A stretch of 64,000 nt of DNA from NCBI GenBank assembly GCA_007844125.1, contig CM017562.1, positions 58,783,029 through 58,847,028 of the forward strand, read 5' to 3'. Source of the stretch: Sinonovacula constricta (taxonomy: Eukaryota > Mollusca > Bivalvia > Cardiida > Solecurtidae). This document shows positions 39,201 to 52,100 of the stretch, piece by piece. The position numbers were made by a program, and so were the translations under genes. The notes under the pieces are model-generated. The model ran no database searches and was not told the DNA's origin. It saw only the letters and a list, made by a program, of their open reading frames with translations. Each line of letters starts with the position of its first letter. Positions within the stretch are counted from its first letter, which is position 1.

Positions 39201-41238
39201 ATAGCGGCAAGGCCGGCAACATGCTGTCGATCTATAATAGTGGCAAGGCCGGCAAGATGCTGTCGATCCATAATAGTGGCAAGGCCGGCAAGATGCTGTC
39301 GGTCCATAATAGTGGCAAGGCCGGCAACATGCTGCAGATCCATGATAGCGGCAAGGTCGGCAACATGCTGCAGATCCATGATAGCGGCAAGGCCGGCCAC
39401 ATGCTGCAGATCCATGATAGTGGCAAGCCCGCAACATGCTGCAGATCCATGATAGCGGCAAGGCCAGCAACATGCTGCAGATCCATGATAGCGGCAATGC
39501 CGGCAAGATGCTGTCGATCCATAATAGCGGCTAGGCCGGCAACATGCTGCAGATCCATGATAGCGGCAAGGCCGGCAAGATGCTGTCGATCCATAATAGC
39601 GGCAAGGCCGGCAACATGCTGCAGATCCATGATAGCGCAAGGCCGGCAACATGCTGCAGGTCCATGATAGCGGCAAGGCCGGCAACATGTTGCAGATACA
39701 TAAGAGCGGCAAGGCCGGCAACATGCTGTCGATCCATGATAGCGGCAAGGCCGGCAACATGTTGCAGATCCATAAGAGCGTCAAGGCCCGCAACATGCTG
39801 TCAATCCATAATAGTGGCATGGCCCGCAACATGCTGTCGATCCATGATAGCGACAAGGTCCGCAACATGTTGCAGATCCATAAGAGCGTCAAGGCCCGCA
39901 ACATGCTGCAGATCCATAATAGTGGCAAGGCCGGCAGCAGGCTGCAGATCCATGATAGCGGCAAGGCCGGCAGCAGGCTGCAGATCCATGATAGCGGCAA
40001 GGCCAGCAGCAGGCTGCAGATCCATGATAGCGGCAAGGCCGGCAACATGCTGCAGATCCATGATAGCGGCAAGGCCGGCAACATGCTGCGAATCCATGAT
40101 AGCGGCAAGACCGGCAACATGCTGCAGATCCATGATAGCGGCCCGGCCGGCAAGATGCTGCAGATCCATGATAGTGGCAAGGCCGGCAAGATGCTGTCGA
40201 TCTATAATAGTGGCAAGGCCGGCAAGATGCTGTCGATCCATAATAGTGGCAAGGCCGGCAAGATGCTGTCGATCCATAATAGTGGCAAGGCCGGCAACAT
40301 GCTGCAGATCCATAATAGCGGCAAGGTCGCAACATACTGCAGATCCATGATAGTGGCAAGGCCGCAACATGCTGCAGATCCATGATAGCGGCAATGCCGG
40401 CAACATGCTGTCGATCCATGATAGCGGCAAGGCCGGCAACATGCTGCAGATCCATGATTGCGGCAAGGCCGGCAAGATGCTGTCGATCCATAATAGTGGC
40501 AAGGCCGGCAAGATGCTGTCGATCCATAATAGTGGCAAGGCCGGCAACATGCTGCAGATCCATGATAGCGGCAAGGCCGGCAGCAGGCTGCAGATCCATG
40601 ATAGCGGCAAGGCCGGCAACATGCTGCAGATCCATGATAGCGGCAAGGTCGGCAAGATGCTGTCGATCCATAATAGCGGCAAGGCCGGCAAGATGCTGCA
40701 GATCCATGATAGCGGCAAGGCCGGCAAGATGCTGTCGATCCATAATAGCGGCATGGCCGGCAACATGCTGCAGATCCATGATAGCGGCAAGGCCGGCAAC
40801 ATGCTGTCGATCCATAATAGTGGCAAGGCCGGCAGCAGGCTGCAGATCCATGATAGCGGCAAGGCCGGCAAAATGTTGCAGATCCTTGATAGCGGCAAGG
40901 CCGGCAACATGCTGCAGATCCATGATAGCGGCAAGGCCGACAGCAGGCTGCAGATCCATGATAGCGGCAAGGCTGGCAACATGCTGCAGATCCATGATAG
41001 CGGCAGGGCCGGCAACATGCTGTCGATCCATGATAGCGGCAAGGCCGGCAAGATGCTGTCGATCCATAATAGTGGCAAGGCCGGCAGCAGGCTGCAGATC
41101 CATGATAGCGGCAGGGCCGGCAACATGCTGCAGATCCATGATAGCGGTAAGGCCGGCCACATGCTGCAGATCCATGATAGCGGCAAGGCTGGTAGCAGGC
41201 TGCAGATCCATGTTAGCAGCAAGGCCGGCAACATGCGT
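36238..41238. repeat. 36-bp minisatellite array (about 139 units) with higher-order repeats
   Basis: The unit is ATGCTGCAGATCCATGAT followed by AGCGGCAAGGCCGGCAAC, 36 bp or 12 codons. It contains the palindromes CTGCAG and GCCGGC and is GC-rich against an AT-rich background. Main variants are ATAAATGAT for ATCCATGAT, GCCCGC for GCCGGC, CTGTCG for CTGCAG, AATAGT for GATAGC, CATAAGAGC, and AGCAGG for AACATG. The consensus is open in a forward frame (556 codons at 36417-38087) and in two reverse frames. No non-repeat coding sequence flanks it. I call it a minisatellite and not a gene. Confidence 0.96.
36305..37690. repeat. Higher-order duplication of 1,296 bp within the 36-bp array
   Basis: A distinctive run of variant units (CAACATTATGTCGATTCATG, ATAGAGGC, ATGCCGCAGATCCTTGATAG, GCGACAAGGCTGGC) occurs at 36305-36390 and again at 37601-37690. 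The offset is exactly 1,296 bp, or 36 units. A second family of marker units (CTGCAGGTCCATGATAG at 38650 and 39655; GTGGCATGGCCCGC at 38880 and 39814) indicates another duplication of about 0.93-1.0 kb. Confidence 0.85.
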
Positions 41239-43176
41239 TCATACAGCATAAACGTCAACAAAAGGAGATCAAGCCATATATTGTCATTAGTAATGTCGTT
41301 TTAGACACGATTCTCTTATGGTTTCAAAGCACTTGTTCCAAAAATTTAAAAAAAAGTGTCAAACAGACAGGGAAACTCAGCTATTTCAGCTACCACGCTT
41401 TTTTCAGACACGCCCGTTTATTTAATTCATCAAAGGCCGGAAGAAAATATTGTTGTATTACGTATTGTTGCTAAAAATTTACAAATTGTTAACAGAAATT
41501 CAAATGAAACTGAATGGTATTTTTCTAATAAAAATTGCTTTAACTCCTCCTCAGCATAAAGTATAAATAAAATACACACGACTGCTTCACGCGTATGACG
41601 GCATGCATTCACAAGTATTCTGGTGTCAATCACGTGGGTCCTGTAGGGAATAAGAAAATAGACGCATTTTTGTTCTAAAATGTTTAAGGAAATGTAAATA
41701 TTTATTACTGTCTTGGCCATCCTTTCCTTAACGGTGTGTTTCTCTTGGCACATCGTCTTAGTACACATTTTCTGGACTCCAACTGTCGCACAAACACCGT
41801 TAATGGTATATGTATCCCAAAAGAGTATGCATCCATTGTCACTTTTAAGTAGAATGACGTCAATTAATTTCGCAACACTGCATTAATTATATTTCAGAGT
41901 CATATTAGTCCACCATACGACCATCGACGTGTAAATTTATTGAAGTCATGCCTTTGAAGTGATGTAACCATGATATAATTGAAAGTTAGATATGACTCGT
42001 GATTTGTGACGTTGGTTTTCTTTTTGTGTTACTGTGTTGGATGAAAAGTTGAAAACCAATACTGAGCGTGACAGTGAACTACCGTTAAAATAACAGTTAA
42101 ACGCGATCATCTCATGAGAGTAGTCAGGTTTGTACACTCGACTCCAAATATGGAATCAATTACTCCAGTATTATGCCAACTGCTAAAACAACGAATCGAG
42201 TGTAGGAGTAAATCCCTCCCGGACAAAATCCCTTCCTTCCATTTTAGCATTATGTAAATGTCCTCTTGGGCGCATCGAGGCGAGGATGTTCTGTCTTGAT
42301 AAAACATGTGTATCCATAGATTCTAGAGGGTGTTTATTTAAGGGTCGTAATCACGTCAACGTACAATGCTTGTAAATGCCATTGCACAAGAAACAAGCAA
42401 ATACAAGTACCTGTATTACTTCATAGTGTTAATTATTATATATCCATCCATTACAGGCATAAAATATCAACAGGCGTTCAGTTTTATCATGAGACCCATT
42501 ATTTCAAAGCTATGCATCCTAAGGATCCATGCTTTTAATTTCTAGATTATTCAGTGTTAAATGATTATATTAACGAGACTTTATTGTGCGAACTCAGCAA
42601 CAAATTGTTGAAATTTACAGGAGGGATTTTGTCCAGCTTGGACAATTAACGGGGCTGTGGGGGATTTTGTCCGCCTATGATAAAAAGAACAGAACAGAAC
42701 AGAACTGTTCTGATAAAATGAAGAGAAGGTATTTATGAAGGAACTTGTTAAAATTTAGACATACGGAGTTATAGACTTAATTTATGCTTGAAAGAGGAGA
42801 GAGTTTGTTGTTTGAGAAGTCTGCACTAGACCTTCCTATGGAATTTGGAAGGTGTGGCATTTATTTGCATCTATTTATAATACTTGGTCCTTTTTTACGA
42901 AATCATTTCGAAACACTCGTTCTTCATACTGTTTATAACACATGCGTGTAAATTAGTATTCGCAATAGAAGCTCTCGGCAAAAACATTTGGGCTGTTGTT
43001 TTACTTTTATAATTTAATAGTAAAAATAGTTCACCCTCTGTTAGGAAGATGCACGCGCTGAGGTAATCGATAGCTGGTTGCTATTGTTTGTCAATATGTT
43101 CTTGTAGCGGGTAACAGATGGATTGTAAATACTAGAAAATAGTTGAAAAGTATGTATGTAAACTACTGAAGCAGAC
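41239..43176. other. Intergenic AT-rich DNA, no gene seen
   Basis: Only short frames. A GGACAAAATCCC block at 42220 recurs inverted as GGGATTTTGTCC at 42624 and 42651. A pentamer run (AGAAC)4 at 42687 meets GTTCT, forming a short hairpin. Confidence 0.5.
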
Positions 43177-44000
43177 TACGGGTTGTTATCTTGGCTCTGT
43201 TGAAGTGTTACTGGTGTCCTTCAGAACGGACTGGGGTTGTTATCTTGGCTCTGTTGGAGTGTTACTGGTGTCCTTCAGTACGGACTAGGGTTGTTATCTT
43301 GGCTCTGTTGAAGTGTTACTGATGTCCTTCTGAACGGACTAGGGTTGTTATCTTGGCTCTGTTGAAGTGTTACTGGTGTTCTTCAGAACGGACTGGGGCT
43401 GTTATCTTGGCTCTGTTGAAGTGTTACTGGTGTCCTTCAGAACGGACTAGGGTTGTTATCTTGGCTCTGTTGAAGTGTTACTGGTGTCCTTCAGAACGGA
43501 CTGGGGTTGTTATCTTGGCTCTGTGGAAGTGTTACTGGTGTCCTTCAGAACGGACTGGGGTTGTTATCTTGGCTCTGTTGAAGTGTTACTGGTGTCCTTC
43601 AGAACGGACTAGGGTTGTTATCTTGGCTCTGTTGAAGTGTTACTGGTGTCCTTCAGAACGAACTAGGGTTGTTATCTTGGCTCTGTTGAAGTGTTACTGG
43701 TGTCCTTCAGAACGGACTAGGGTTGTTATCTTGGCTCTGTTGAAGTGTTACTAGTGTCCTTCAGAACGGACTAGGGTTGTTATCTTGGCTCTGTTGAAGA
43801 GTTACTGGTGTCCTTCAGAACGGACTGGGGTTGTTATCTTGGCTCTGTTGAAGTGTTACTGGTGTCCTTCAGAATGGACTAGGGTTGTTATCTTGGCTCT
43901 GTTGAAGAGTTACTGATGTCCTTCGGAACGGACTGGGGTTGTTATCTTGGCTCTGTTAAAGTGTTACTGATGTCCTTCAGAACGGACTAGGGTTGCAGCT
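43177..44000. repeat. 54-bp minisatellite (about 15 units)
   Basis: Units read GGTTGTTATCTTGGCTCTGT, TGAAGTGTTACTGGTGTCCT, TCAGAACGGACTAG, 54 bp or 18 codons. Most differences are single substitutions (GACTAG/GACTGG, GGTGTC/GATGTC). A 133-codon plus-strand frame at 43353-43754 (repeat ALLKCYWCPSERTRVVIL) results from the period being a multiple of three. The last copy decays at about 44000. Confidence 0.95.
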
Positions 44001-44799
44001 TCAGCTTTGTTAATGGCCGGTCAGTCGTTAATGTAGCATGTAACCAAATTTGTCCATGATGTGATCATTGATATACATTGTAGATTGTTGATCAATGGGT
44101 GAGATAGAATAAGGCGATATTCGCACACGGCGTATTACACTATTTCATGGCGACAATAAAATACTCTTTTTTATAATTACATTAAGACAGGTTCTAACTT
44201 GCTGTAAATTAATTTCAATCTGATCAGTTTATTTTCTATATTTGATTGTAATTTTTCCCATTGATCTCGCTTTGTATTTTAATCTTGTCAATTTTTGTTT
44301 AACACATGCTCATTTTGTCTTTGTTCCGTCCATCTGTTCTATAAAGCTAACTGTCACAGACAATAACAATAACATAATGGGTGTGAAACTTTTATGCAAC
44401 AAATTAGTCAATACTTAATCAGTGGTGTTTTATTACGACAATATACATTAATATTTCAAAATTATTGAATAAATCAATGTTGTACAAAACAATATCATCG
44501 AATAGTCTGCTAAGTCTGACAAAGTTCACCCATTATAACCTCTTCCAATAGAAATCGATTATAATTGGAATTCTGCATGACAATCCTCACTCTTATAAGA
44601 TCGATCCAACGGTAGGATTACATGCTATTAGTGTATTCTTACAATTAACGAGAGGGTTAATTGATAGAAACGGATTGCAATATACATTTGTGACAGCAGG
44701 TGCGCCTGAGTCTAACTGTTGTAGGTTTAGACTTTTACACCACAATGCTTCTTTGTCCCTAGAGTTAGGATATACTCTCATCTATAAAGTCTCGGGTTT
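44001..44799. other. Intergenic DNA, nothing recognised
   Basis: AT-rich, with only short frames on either strand (the longest are 62 and 81 codons around 44593-44920). None shows a domain. Confidence 0.5.
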
Positions 44800-46160
44800 T
44801 AAAGTTACTGTCTTTTATAAAAAAAGTACATGTTTAACCAGTCGCACTTATAAAAGATATAATGAAATAATAATGTTATTTATAAAACCAGTCGCACTTA
44901 TAAAAAATATGATGAAATAATAATGTTATTTATAAAAAGGTACATGTTTAACTAGTCACACTAATAAAACATACCGTGACATTATACCATTACATAACTT
45001 TTATTTATAAAAAGGCGAATGTTTAACCAGTCGCACTTATAAAGCATATGGTGAAATAATACTAATATATATAAAAGGCGTATTTTAACCAGTCGCACAT
45101 ATACAGCATAATGTGACATAACAGTCTACGACAAAACCTAGTGGAACGTGGCCCGAGTCCACCAAAATCTCTGTCGGTCCAGTGAACTATACCAGTAATG
45201 GACCGACGGTCCACCAGAATTTCCAGGCACATCTTTTTCAAAATTTCGTATTTGTATGAAAAAAAAAACATATATAATGCACTAATCTGAACAACGCTTT
45301 ACAGCCTTTTACTGAACCCAACCACTCGAAACACCTCTGTTTGCTTACCATCCTTTTACAGAGATTGCCTTATATGTTCAGATGTAACAAACGCTACTTT
45401 TAATTGACGCTTATGCACACCGCCTGTGCACACATGATCTAATTTACGGCATAGTGTTGTGTACATTGTGGGTCAGAGAGCAACTGTGTAAACATTTAAT
45501 ATTCGACGATATGAACTCGTATAATTAGTTACTAAAACAATGATATGAAATTTCAACCTAGTTTGTGTTTAGAAAGCACGCCTACATAAGTTTTATTCGA
45601 AGTATCGGTCCATACAATTTCCCGTTTTATACCGTTTCCGATCCATTCTAAACATCGAAAATGCCATTCCTTCTGCATTTTGACGATGCAAAACCGCATG
45701 CTTCAGGGTCTGAGAATTCAGATACAGACAAAGACGCGGGCACCGAGATGTCTATTGTATGCATTATGTCTAAGGTGGCGTCGCTTTGTAAATAATGAAA
45801 TAAAAGCATGATTGGCAAAACTAGTTCTTTATTATATTTGTGTCATAATGCCAAAATCATACAGGTCCAGTAAAATTTGGTCCGGACCAGTAGATATTGC
45901 TAGCTTAGTGGACCGACGGTCCAGTGTGTTTTTGTTTGTTTTGTTGTTGTTTTTTTTTTGTTTGTTTTTTTGTGATGACTGCATAATGCTATTTTTATTT
46001 TTTAAAGGTGCATGTCTAAACAGTCGCACTTACAAGTCATATGGTGATTTAATACTATTATTTATAAAAAGGCTTATTTTAACCAGTCGCACTTATAAAG
46101 CATATGATGTCATAATAATGTGTTTATAAAAAAGCGTATCCTTAACCAGTCGCACGGATA
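44800..46160. repeat. Degenerate ~63-bp tandem repeat split by a ~0.9-kb segment
   Basis: The core TTAACCAGTCGCACTTATAA recurs with an ATATGGTGAAATAATA-like spacer and TTTATAAAAAGG. Cores lie at about 44838, 44888, 44952 (mutated), 45027 and 45089, and again at 46020, 46083 and 46146. Spacing is 50-75 bp, most often 62-64. Between 45115 and 46004 lies unrelated sequence. That segment contains two direct near-copies of a motif ending ATGGACCGACGGTCCA / GTGGACCGACGGTCCA (about 45173-45212 and 45880-45922). Confidence 0.8.
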
Positions 46161-49107
46161 ATGTATGCGTTTACATAATACTTATAGTGATGAAAAGTCG
46201 TTATGTTTGATAAGCACTTACAAAACATAAAGTTACAAATGGTTATTGCATTGTTTGATATTCAAAATATTTCTCCGTTACGATGCCCATTTATGTCGAT
46301 GATACTTTCCAGTCTTTCAGGGCAAGAAACTGACTAAATAGGCTTCAGTTTGCGTTATGGTAACGGTAATGTGGATCCATCCATTAAACCATTGTGTCTA
46401 GGGTAAACGGTCAAAATCCCATTATGGAATAACTAATTGCTCACAGACAAATGGAGATTCCATCACATACTCCTGTGATCAGCGATGTGGCAGACCTAGA
46501 TGCGAACCATGCCGGCGTTAACATGTTATTCACGTTTGGTTCGATTGTCACTTGTAGTGATTTATATGATGATATTAACTGTGAGACTGTGTCGATCAGT
46601 TGAGGTTTCTGTTAGGCGATATTCTGTCGTCTGCAGGTTGTCGTTCCTTAATGAGAAATGTTGACAACAGCTCTTCTCAAATGTCCATATTTACATTAGA
46701 CGTATCGCATCCTGCTTAAAATCAGTACCCGACAAGGGAAGCTACTTCTGTGATGACATATTAGTTACATATTTTGGACATATCAATTAGCTTCATTATA
46801 AATCTAAAGCATATGTTTATAAGCATTATGTGGTCTTTGCATCATTGGTCAATAGCGGTCACTGGATCAAATGGGGTTTTACAGACACTCTTCATAATTT
46901 TCATCCGTAAGTGTAATGTCCTTATGTTGGCAAACTACTTATTTTTTCTAGTTTTCCTGATTAATTATTACAGACTTTTGACATTATTTGTGATGCATTT
47001 CATGGACGGTGTTATTAATATCGATATTTGCGAGACGTTTTAAGTGGATTTTGATACATATTATTTCTTTAATGAAATGGAATTTAATGATAGAGTATGG
47101 TGCTCAATTTTAGTGACTAAAATACCCAGTGTACGTTATTTAACTTCTGAAGTTTTTGGTCTGTTTGTTTTATGTTGTTAATCCGTGTCTTTACTTGCTG
47201 ACGGGGTCGACTGTGTTTATGACTATTATCTTTATCATAAATAGTTTGACTTGTACTGCATTATATCTCATCTGAGTAAACCTCTGGTTATCTTTACAAA
47301 ACATGAAGCCATTCTATTCCGTGGCAACTACATATGGCTTGCGAAATGTGAATAACTGCGCCTTGAGTACTATATGATTGATATCTACATGTCAATCGCA
47401 TAGTTCAAATCTACAAATTAGCACGTTTTATCAGCAAAATTAGCCACAATAATCCTCGTGGCTTTCTTCTAAGTAAACAACTGGAATAGTTGAATGGTGA
47501 AAGTGTTTAAAATAGACTGCCATTTGTTTTAAACCTGGACTGCACATATGGTTGGCCGAAGATAGAAAGTAAGTACTATTCGTTTAAGCAATTATATTCG
47601 TATGGAAGTATTACTGTTTCTGTATGGTCAGTTATTGTTGTTATTTCGTTAATATACACCTTGTATAATATTTAACCGTAATTTCAGTCATTATCATAAT
47701 GTAGTGATATTTTTCAATCTCGAAAGATCCAAATAACAAAAACAATTCTGTGTAATTTTATTTGTTATAAACATATAGTCCCAAATCGAAGGTGTACATG
47801 TATTTCATTTTATTTCAACTTTGGATAGTGTAAGAAATATAGATAGATTGTGTAAATGGTGCATGTATATGGATTGTTGTATATACAGTTTTATGCAAAG
47901 CTTGTTTTCGAAATACACAATCTTTATTATAGTTGTATACTTTATTCGATAATGCATTAAACATGCAATTTATGTTTATAACATACATAAATAAAGAGCA
48001 TACATAGACATGATATGTGCGGTGCATTACAAAAATAGAAACACATAACAGTAAAAGGATAGCAATAATACTGTTCGAAGAGCTAGGGTTTCTCTCTAGC
48101 TTTAGCATGTTTGATAAAGGTATCAAGGTGTTTGATAAAATAAAGTTGTGATATATTTTTGTATTACAGACAATAAATATTTAAAAGAAAAATATTAGCA
48201 ATTAAGAAATAAATATAATTTAAATTTAATATTATATTTATTTTATGCAAAAAATTAAATAAATCAATTCGCTTTTTCACTGACAAATATTTTAATGCTG
48301 TCTATCGAACATATTTGTTTGTTTTTTATCTGCTTTGAAATAAAACGTATTGTCTGTCTGTCAAACAAGTTTGCCGAGGTGTTAATTGGGTGTATTGACT
48401 CGAATGAACTTTCACTCAGCGAACTGTTAATTAGAGCACATCATTGATAATAAGCCGACCAATTAATTGATTGATTGGTGCTCTGATTGTTTGTCGACAA
48501 ACTCATCTCAGTGTCATTTTTCGTATCTATTGCACTTAGAGAGGTGTCAAGGCTAACGAATATAAAACATAAATAGTCCACCAGCCTTTCCACAACCAGT
48601 GTAGTGTTTGAACTAGATATATGTTTTCCTTATTATATATGCACAGTCGTTTTCTCGTGTTTCTGTTCCAGTACATTACATATAACATTTGTTTAGTATA
48701 AGAATAATATTATCAACCATTGATGAAAATACTTGTTCAGAGTCAAGTGCAAGATAAGCCGCTGTTTAGGTATTTTTTTATTGTCAATAGACCTTATATT
48801 TCGCCTCAATTTTTGTAACTAACAGATCGCTTAGTAAAGCAAATAAAAGCGTCTTAATTTTCTACATTTTAAAAGCAAGTAATAATCTTATTGTACCTTA
48901 CAATCCATTATTTGTTATAATTTTTGCTGTCTGATATCTAAACAAGGAACCCTTTAAGGGTTTGCTAATTATATGCACCATAACAGTTACAATATGTATA
49001 TTATTTGAAAAAGTGGGTTGTAATTTCATCATACTACGTGCAGTTTCAATTTGTAGAGAATTTTCAGGAAAAAACTCTCCATAAAATGACTTATATTATA
49101 TTGACAG
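46161..49107. other. Intergenic DNA and probable 5' region of the IgSF gene
   Basis: No protein gene recognised. A TATA-like stretch (AATATAAAACATAAATAG) at about 48558-48575 precedes a possible transcription start near 48600, on the plus strand and about 0.5 kb upstream of the first coding exon. The coding exon begins right after an acceptor (TATATTGACAG, 49107), so at least one upstream non-coding exon is expected. Its donor is not identified. Confidence 0.45.
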
Positions 49108-49119
49108 GTTCTAGCTAGA

Positions 49120-52100
49120 ATGGCGACAATATCCTTACTGGTGTCCGTGCTGCTGGGCTTCAACCATGCATTTGGAAGAGAAGTTGTGATCGGCGTTCTT
49201 GGAAACTCCGCCTCTATCGAGTGTAAGCTTCCGGTGTCCGAAACATTGGTTTGGGACAGTTCAGATTCCATTGTGCTTGCCATGAATGGAACTGCTGTGG
49301 ACAGACAGTCCGGCAAGTATGTGATTGTCAAGCTTAGTGAGGTACAGGAGACACTTGTGATCCACAACCTAACATTGGAGGACGAGAAAACGTTCCGCTG
49401 TTATGACCTAAAGAACGTTTCCACGAAAGAATTGACAAAACTGAATGTTTTAGGTAGGTCTAAGCTTTAAATAATTTATGGTGGTCTTGATGCAAGAAAA
49501 AAATGTCTCAAAGAAAACTAATTTTGTTTTCTAACATAAGTTTTTGCTAGCAATGGAAAAGATTTACCTTTAAATAAATCAGTTTGGCCACTCGCACAAA
49601 GGCACACCAGCAGGTAACAATTCACTGCTTCTTGTGATTGGAAAAAATATAGAGCGTTATAATTCATGACTTGATATTTCCACAGTACTGCCAACGTACA
49701 TGAACCTGACGTCTTCGAAGGACGCACTCTTGGAAGGGGATCAAGTGACGTTTCATTGTGAAGCAGTTGGCGGGAAACCATTACCGGAAATCACTTGGCA
49801 CAGAATAGGTACGCTTGCTTCTTTGTATGACGTGGTACTTGTAGGTATGAAGTTCCAAATATCGATCAAAAACCAACAAGCCAATTAAGCAACTCCACAT
49901 TTTTTAAAACAAACCTTTTAAATATTAAAAAAACGATCCATGACACATCGGGCTTAAACTCAAAATCGTTTTTCTTTTTCAGAAAAAATCCTTATTTTGT
50001 TGTGTTTGTTTTTCTCCGTCGCTGAGATCAATTTTTACAAGTTTCCTTTTCCTATTTGATAGGTTTCGATGGCTCCGTGACGACATTGCCGGGACGCACC
50101 ACAGACATGATGAACACTAATGGCACAGGACATAGGGAAAGCTCGCTGACTGTCCTTGTGACCCGCGAACTCTACCGGTCAACATTCGTGTGTAACATCA
50201 CCGTGTCAGTCTTTTACCAACAAGGATTCGAACTAACACCAGAAGTCATGCGTAAGTATCCTCTGCATATGTTATTACAACTTCTTCAGTATCGTGTATT
50301 GTCACTGTATTGCATTTGCTTAACTTTATTAAATGAATGTGCAATGTAATACTAAATAAAATTTAATCTTTTTGTTACAGTTCTACTTCTACAAGTACTT
50401 TTCTTACTAATAAACGGACTTTTCGATCTTGTACAAATTGTTTAGCTTGTGTATTTTTCGCAATTACTGTTTTCGCTGTATCTAAAAACTGCCGATATTC
50501 TTATTACATGGTTTACCTTTACAGTTGCGCCTGAACAACCACGCATTTATGGTTACGCTGGAAGTTACGATGCTGATCTCCCGTTGACCCTTGAATGCAA
50601 CAGTTCCGGAAGTCGTCCTGCTGCAGACATCGCCTGGTATCTGGCTGAGGCGCGCGTCTCCGATAGCGAAAGCACCGTACAGCCGGAACCAGACGGAACC
50701 TTTACTGTTCGTTCCTTCTTGTCAGAGCGATTCAGAAGTTCGGTAAATGGCTCGCGGCTGACGTGCGCAGTAACCAACACAGTTTTGATGCAGCAGAATA
50801 TACAGCCACTCACTGCAGGAATAAATCTTCGAGTCACATGTAAGTGAAGTGTTGGCCAGTTGCATTAATGTGTACTTTAGTAAAAAGTAAAAAAAAATGT
50901 GAAAATTCATATGCTGCTGTTACTGTTAGCAACAATTCAAATGTTGAAAGTGGCATAGATATGTAAGTACTTAGACGATCTATATATTAAAATAACACTG
51001 TACCCCCACAGTTATCAAAGGAAGCACTCTAAGAGATGTGTGCACGTGAACAACTTGTGCCCAGCTAGGTAACTAAAGCACTGTCACGCATACATGCACA
51101 TTGTTTTTCAATTTAATTCACCGAGTTGCCTTATTAACAATATATACTGCATTGCCCCTTTTAACGAAATATCGACCTTGTTCTTTACAGACAAACCGGT
51201 ACTGCGCCCCATTCAGCCAACACTGACGTCCAGTGAAGGGAGTAACGTGACCTTGTGGTGTGATGTCGACGCATTTCCATTCCCTGACGTCACAAGTTTG
51301 TCATGGCGTCACAACGACAACGAGGTTGACAGAGATTTGTACTTGGTACCCGATGAGTCTACCCTGTTTGGTCTGACTTTGGACAACGTTAACAGGTGCG
51401 TGTTATTCGTTCTAAAGCTAATTACAGCGTTATGGTCAACAAACAATCAGCGACTAGTTATATTTAGTAAATAAGTAACATAATGAGGTCATAATTTTAT
51501 TGCTTTGACAGATTTAATGAAACAGTTTTGAACTATAAAAAAGTCAAAATATTGTGTCGCCGTTGAGTCATATACCACAGATGTATTATGTGTTCTTAGC
51601 CAGAAAAAACAGCGGCAATAATAAATATGACAGGATAAGGATAAAAATGTGTTGTTATGTTTTTTCAGCTTACGTACAGTATACAATAATATAAATGTAC
51701 ATTTGAATTATTAATCATGTTCTCATTCCTGTTTATTTGTAGGTCCAGCTCGGGCATCTACACCTGCCATGCAGCTAACAGGGTTGGATCTGCCACTTCA
51801 CAGCCACTTTCTGTTACCGTGTATTGTAAGTAGTGTGTACTTCTGTGTATAAAAATCTACAAAACACCTATGGGCAAAAATTGAACAACAATAATACAAA
51901 AGTTTTTATGTTAATTATTTTCAGATTTTACCTATTACGTGTACATGGAAATGTATTGACCATGGATAAGAACAGTACACAACTGAAAACGACATATTAC
52001 AAATATATGTTGCCGATAAAATTCTTTTAATAATAATATCCAACTGTAAATGACACTTCTGTGTACTGATGAAAATTAATAATTAATTTCAACTTCAGAT

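Noticed and set aside
43353..43754. 133-codon Cys/Trp-containing frame in the 54-bp array
   Set aside because: It is wholly inside the minisatellite and has no leader or flanking coding sequence.
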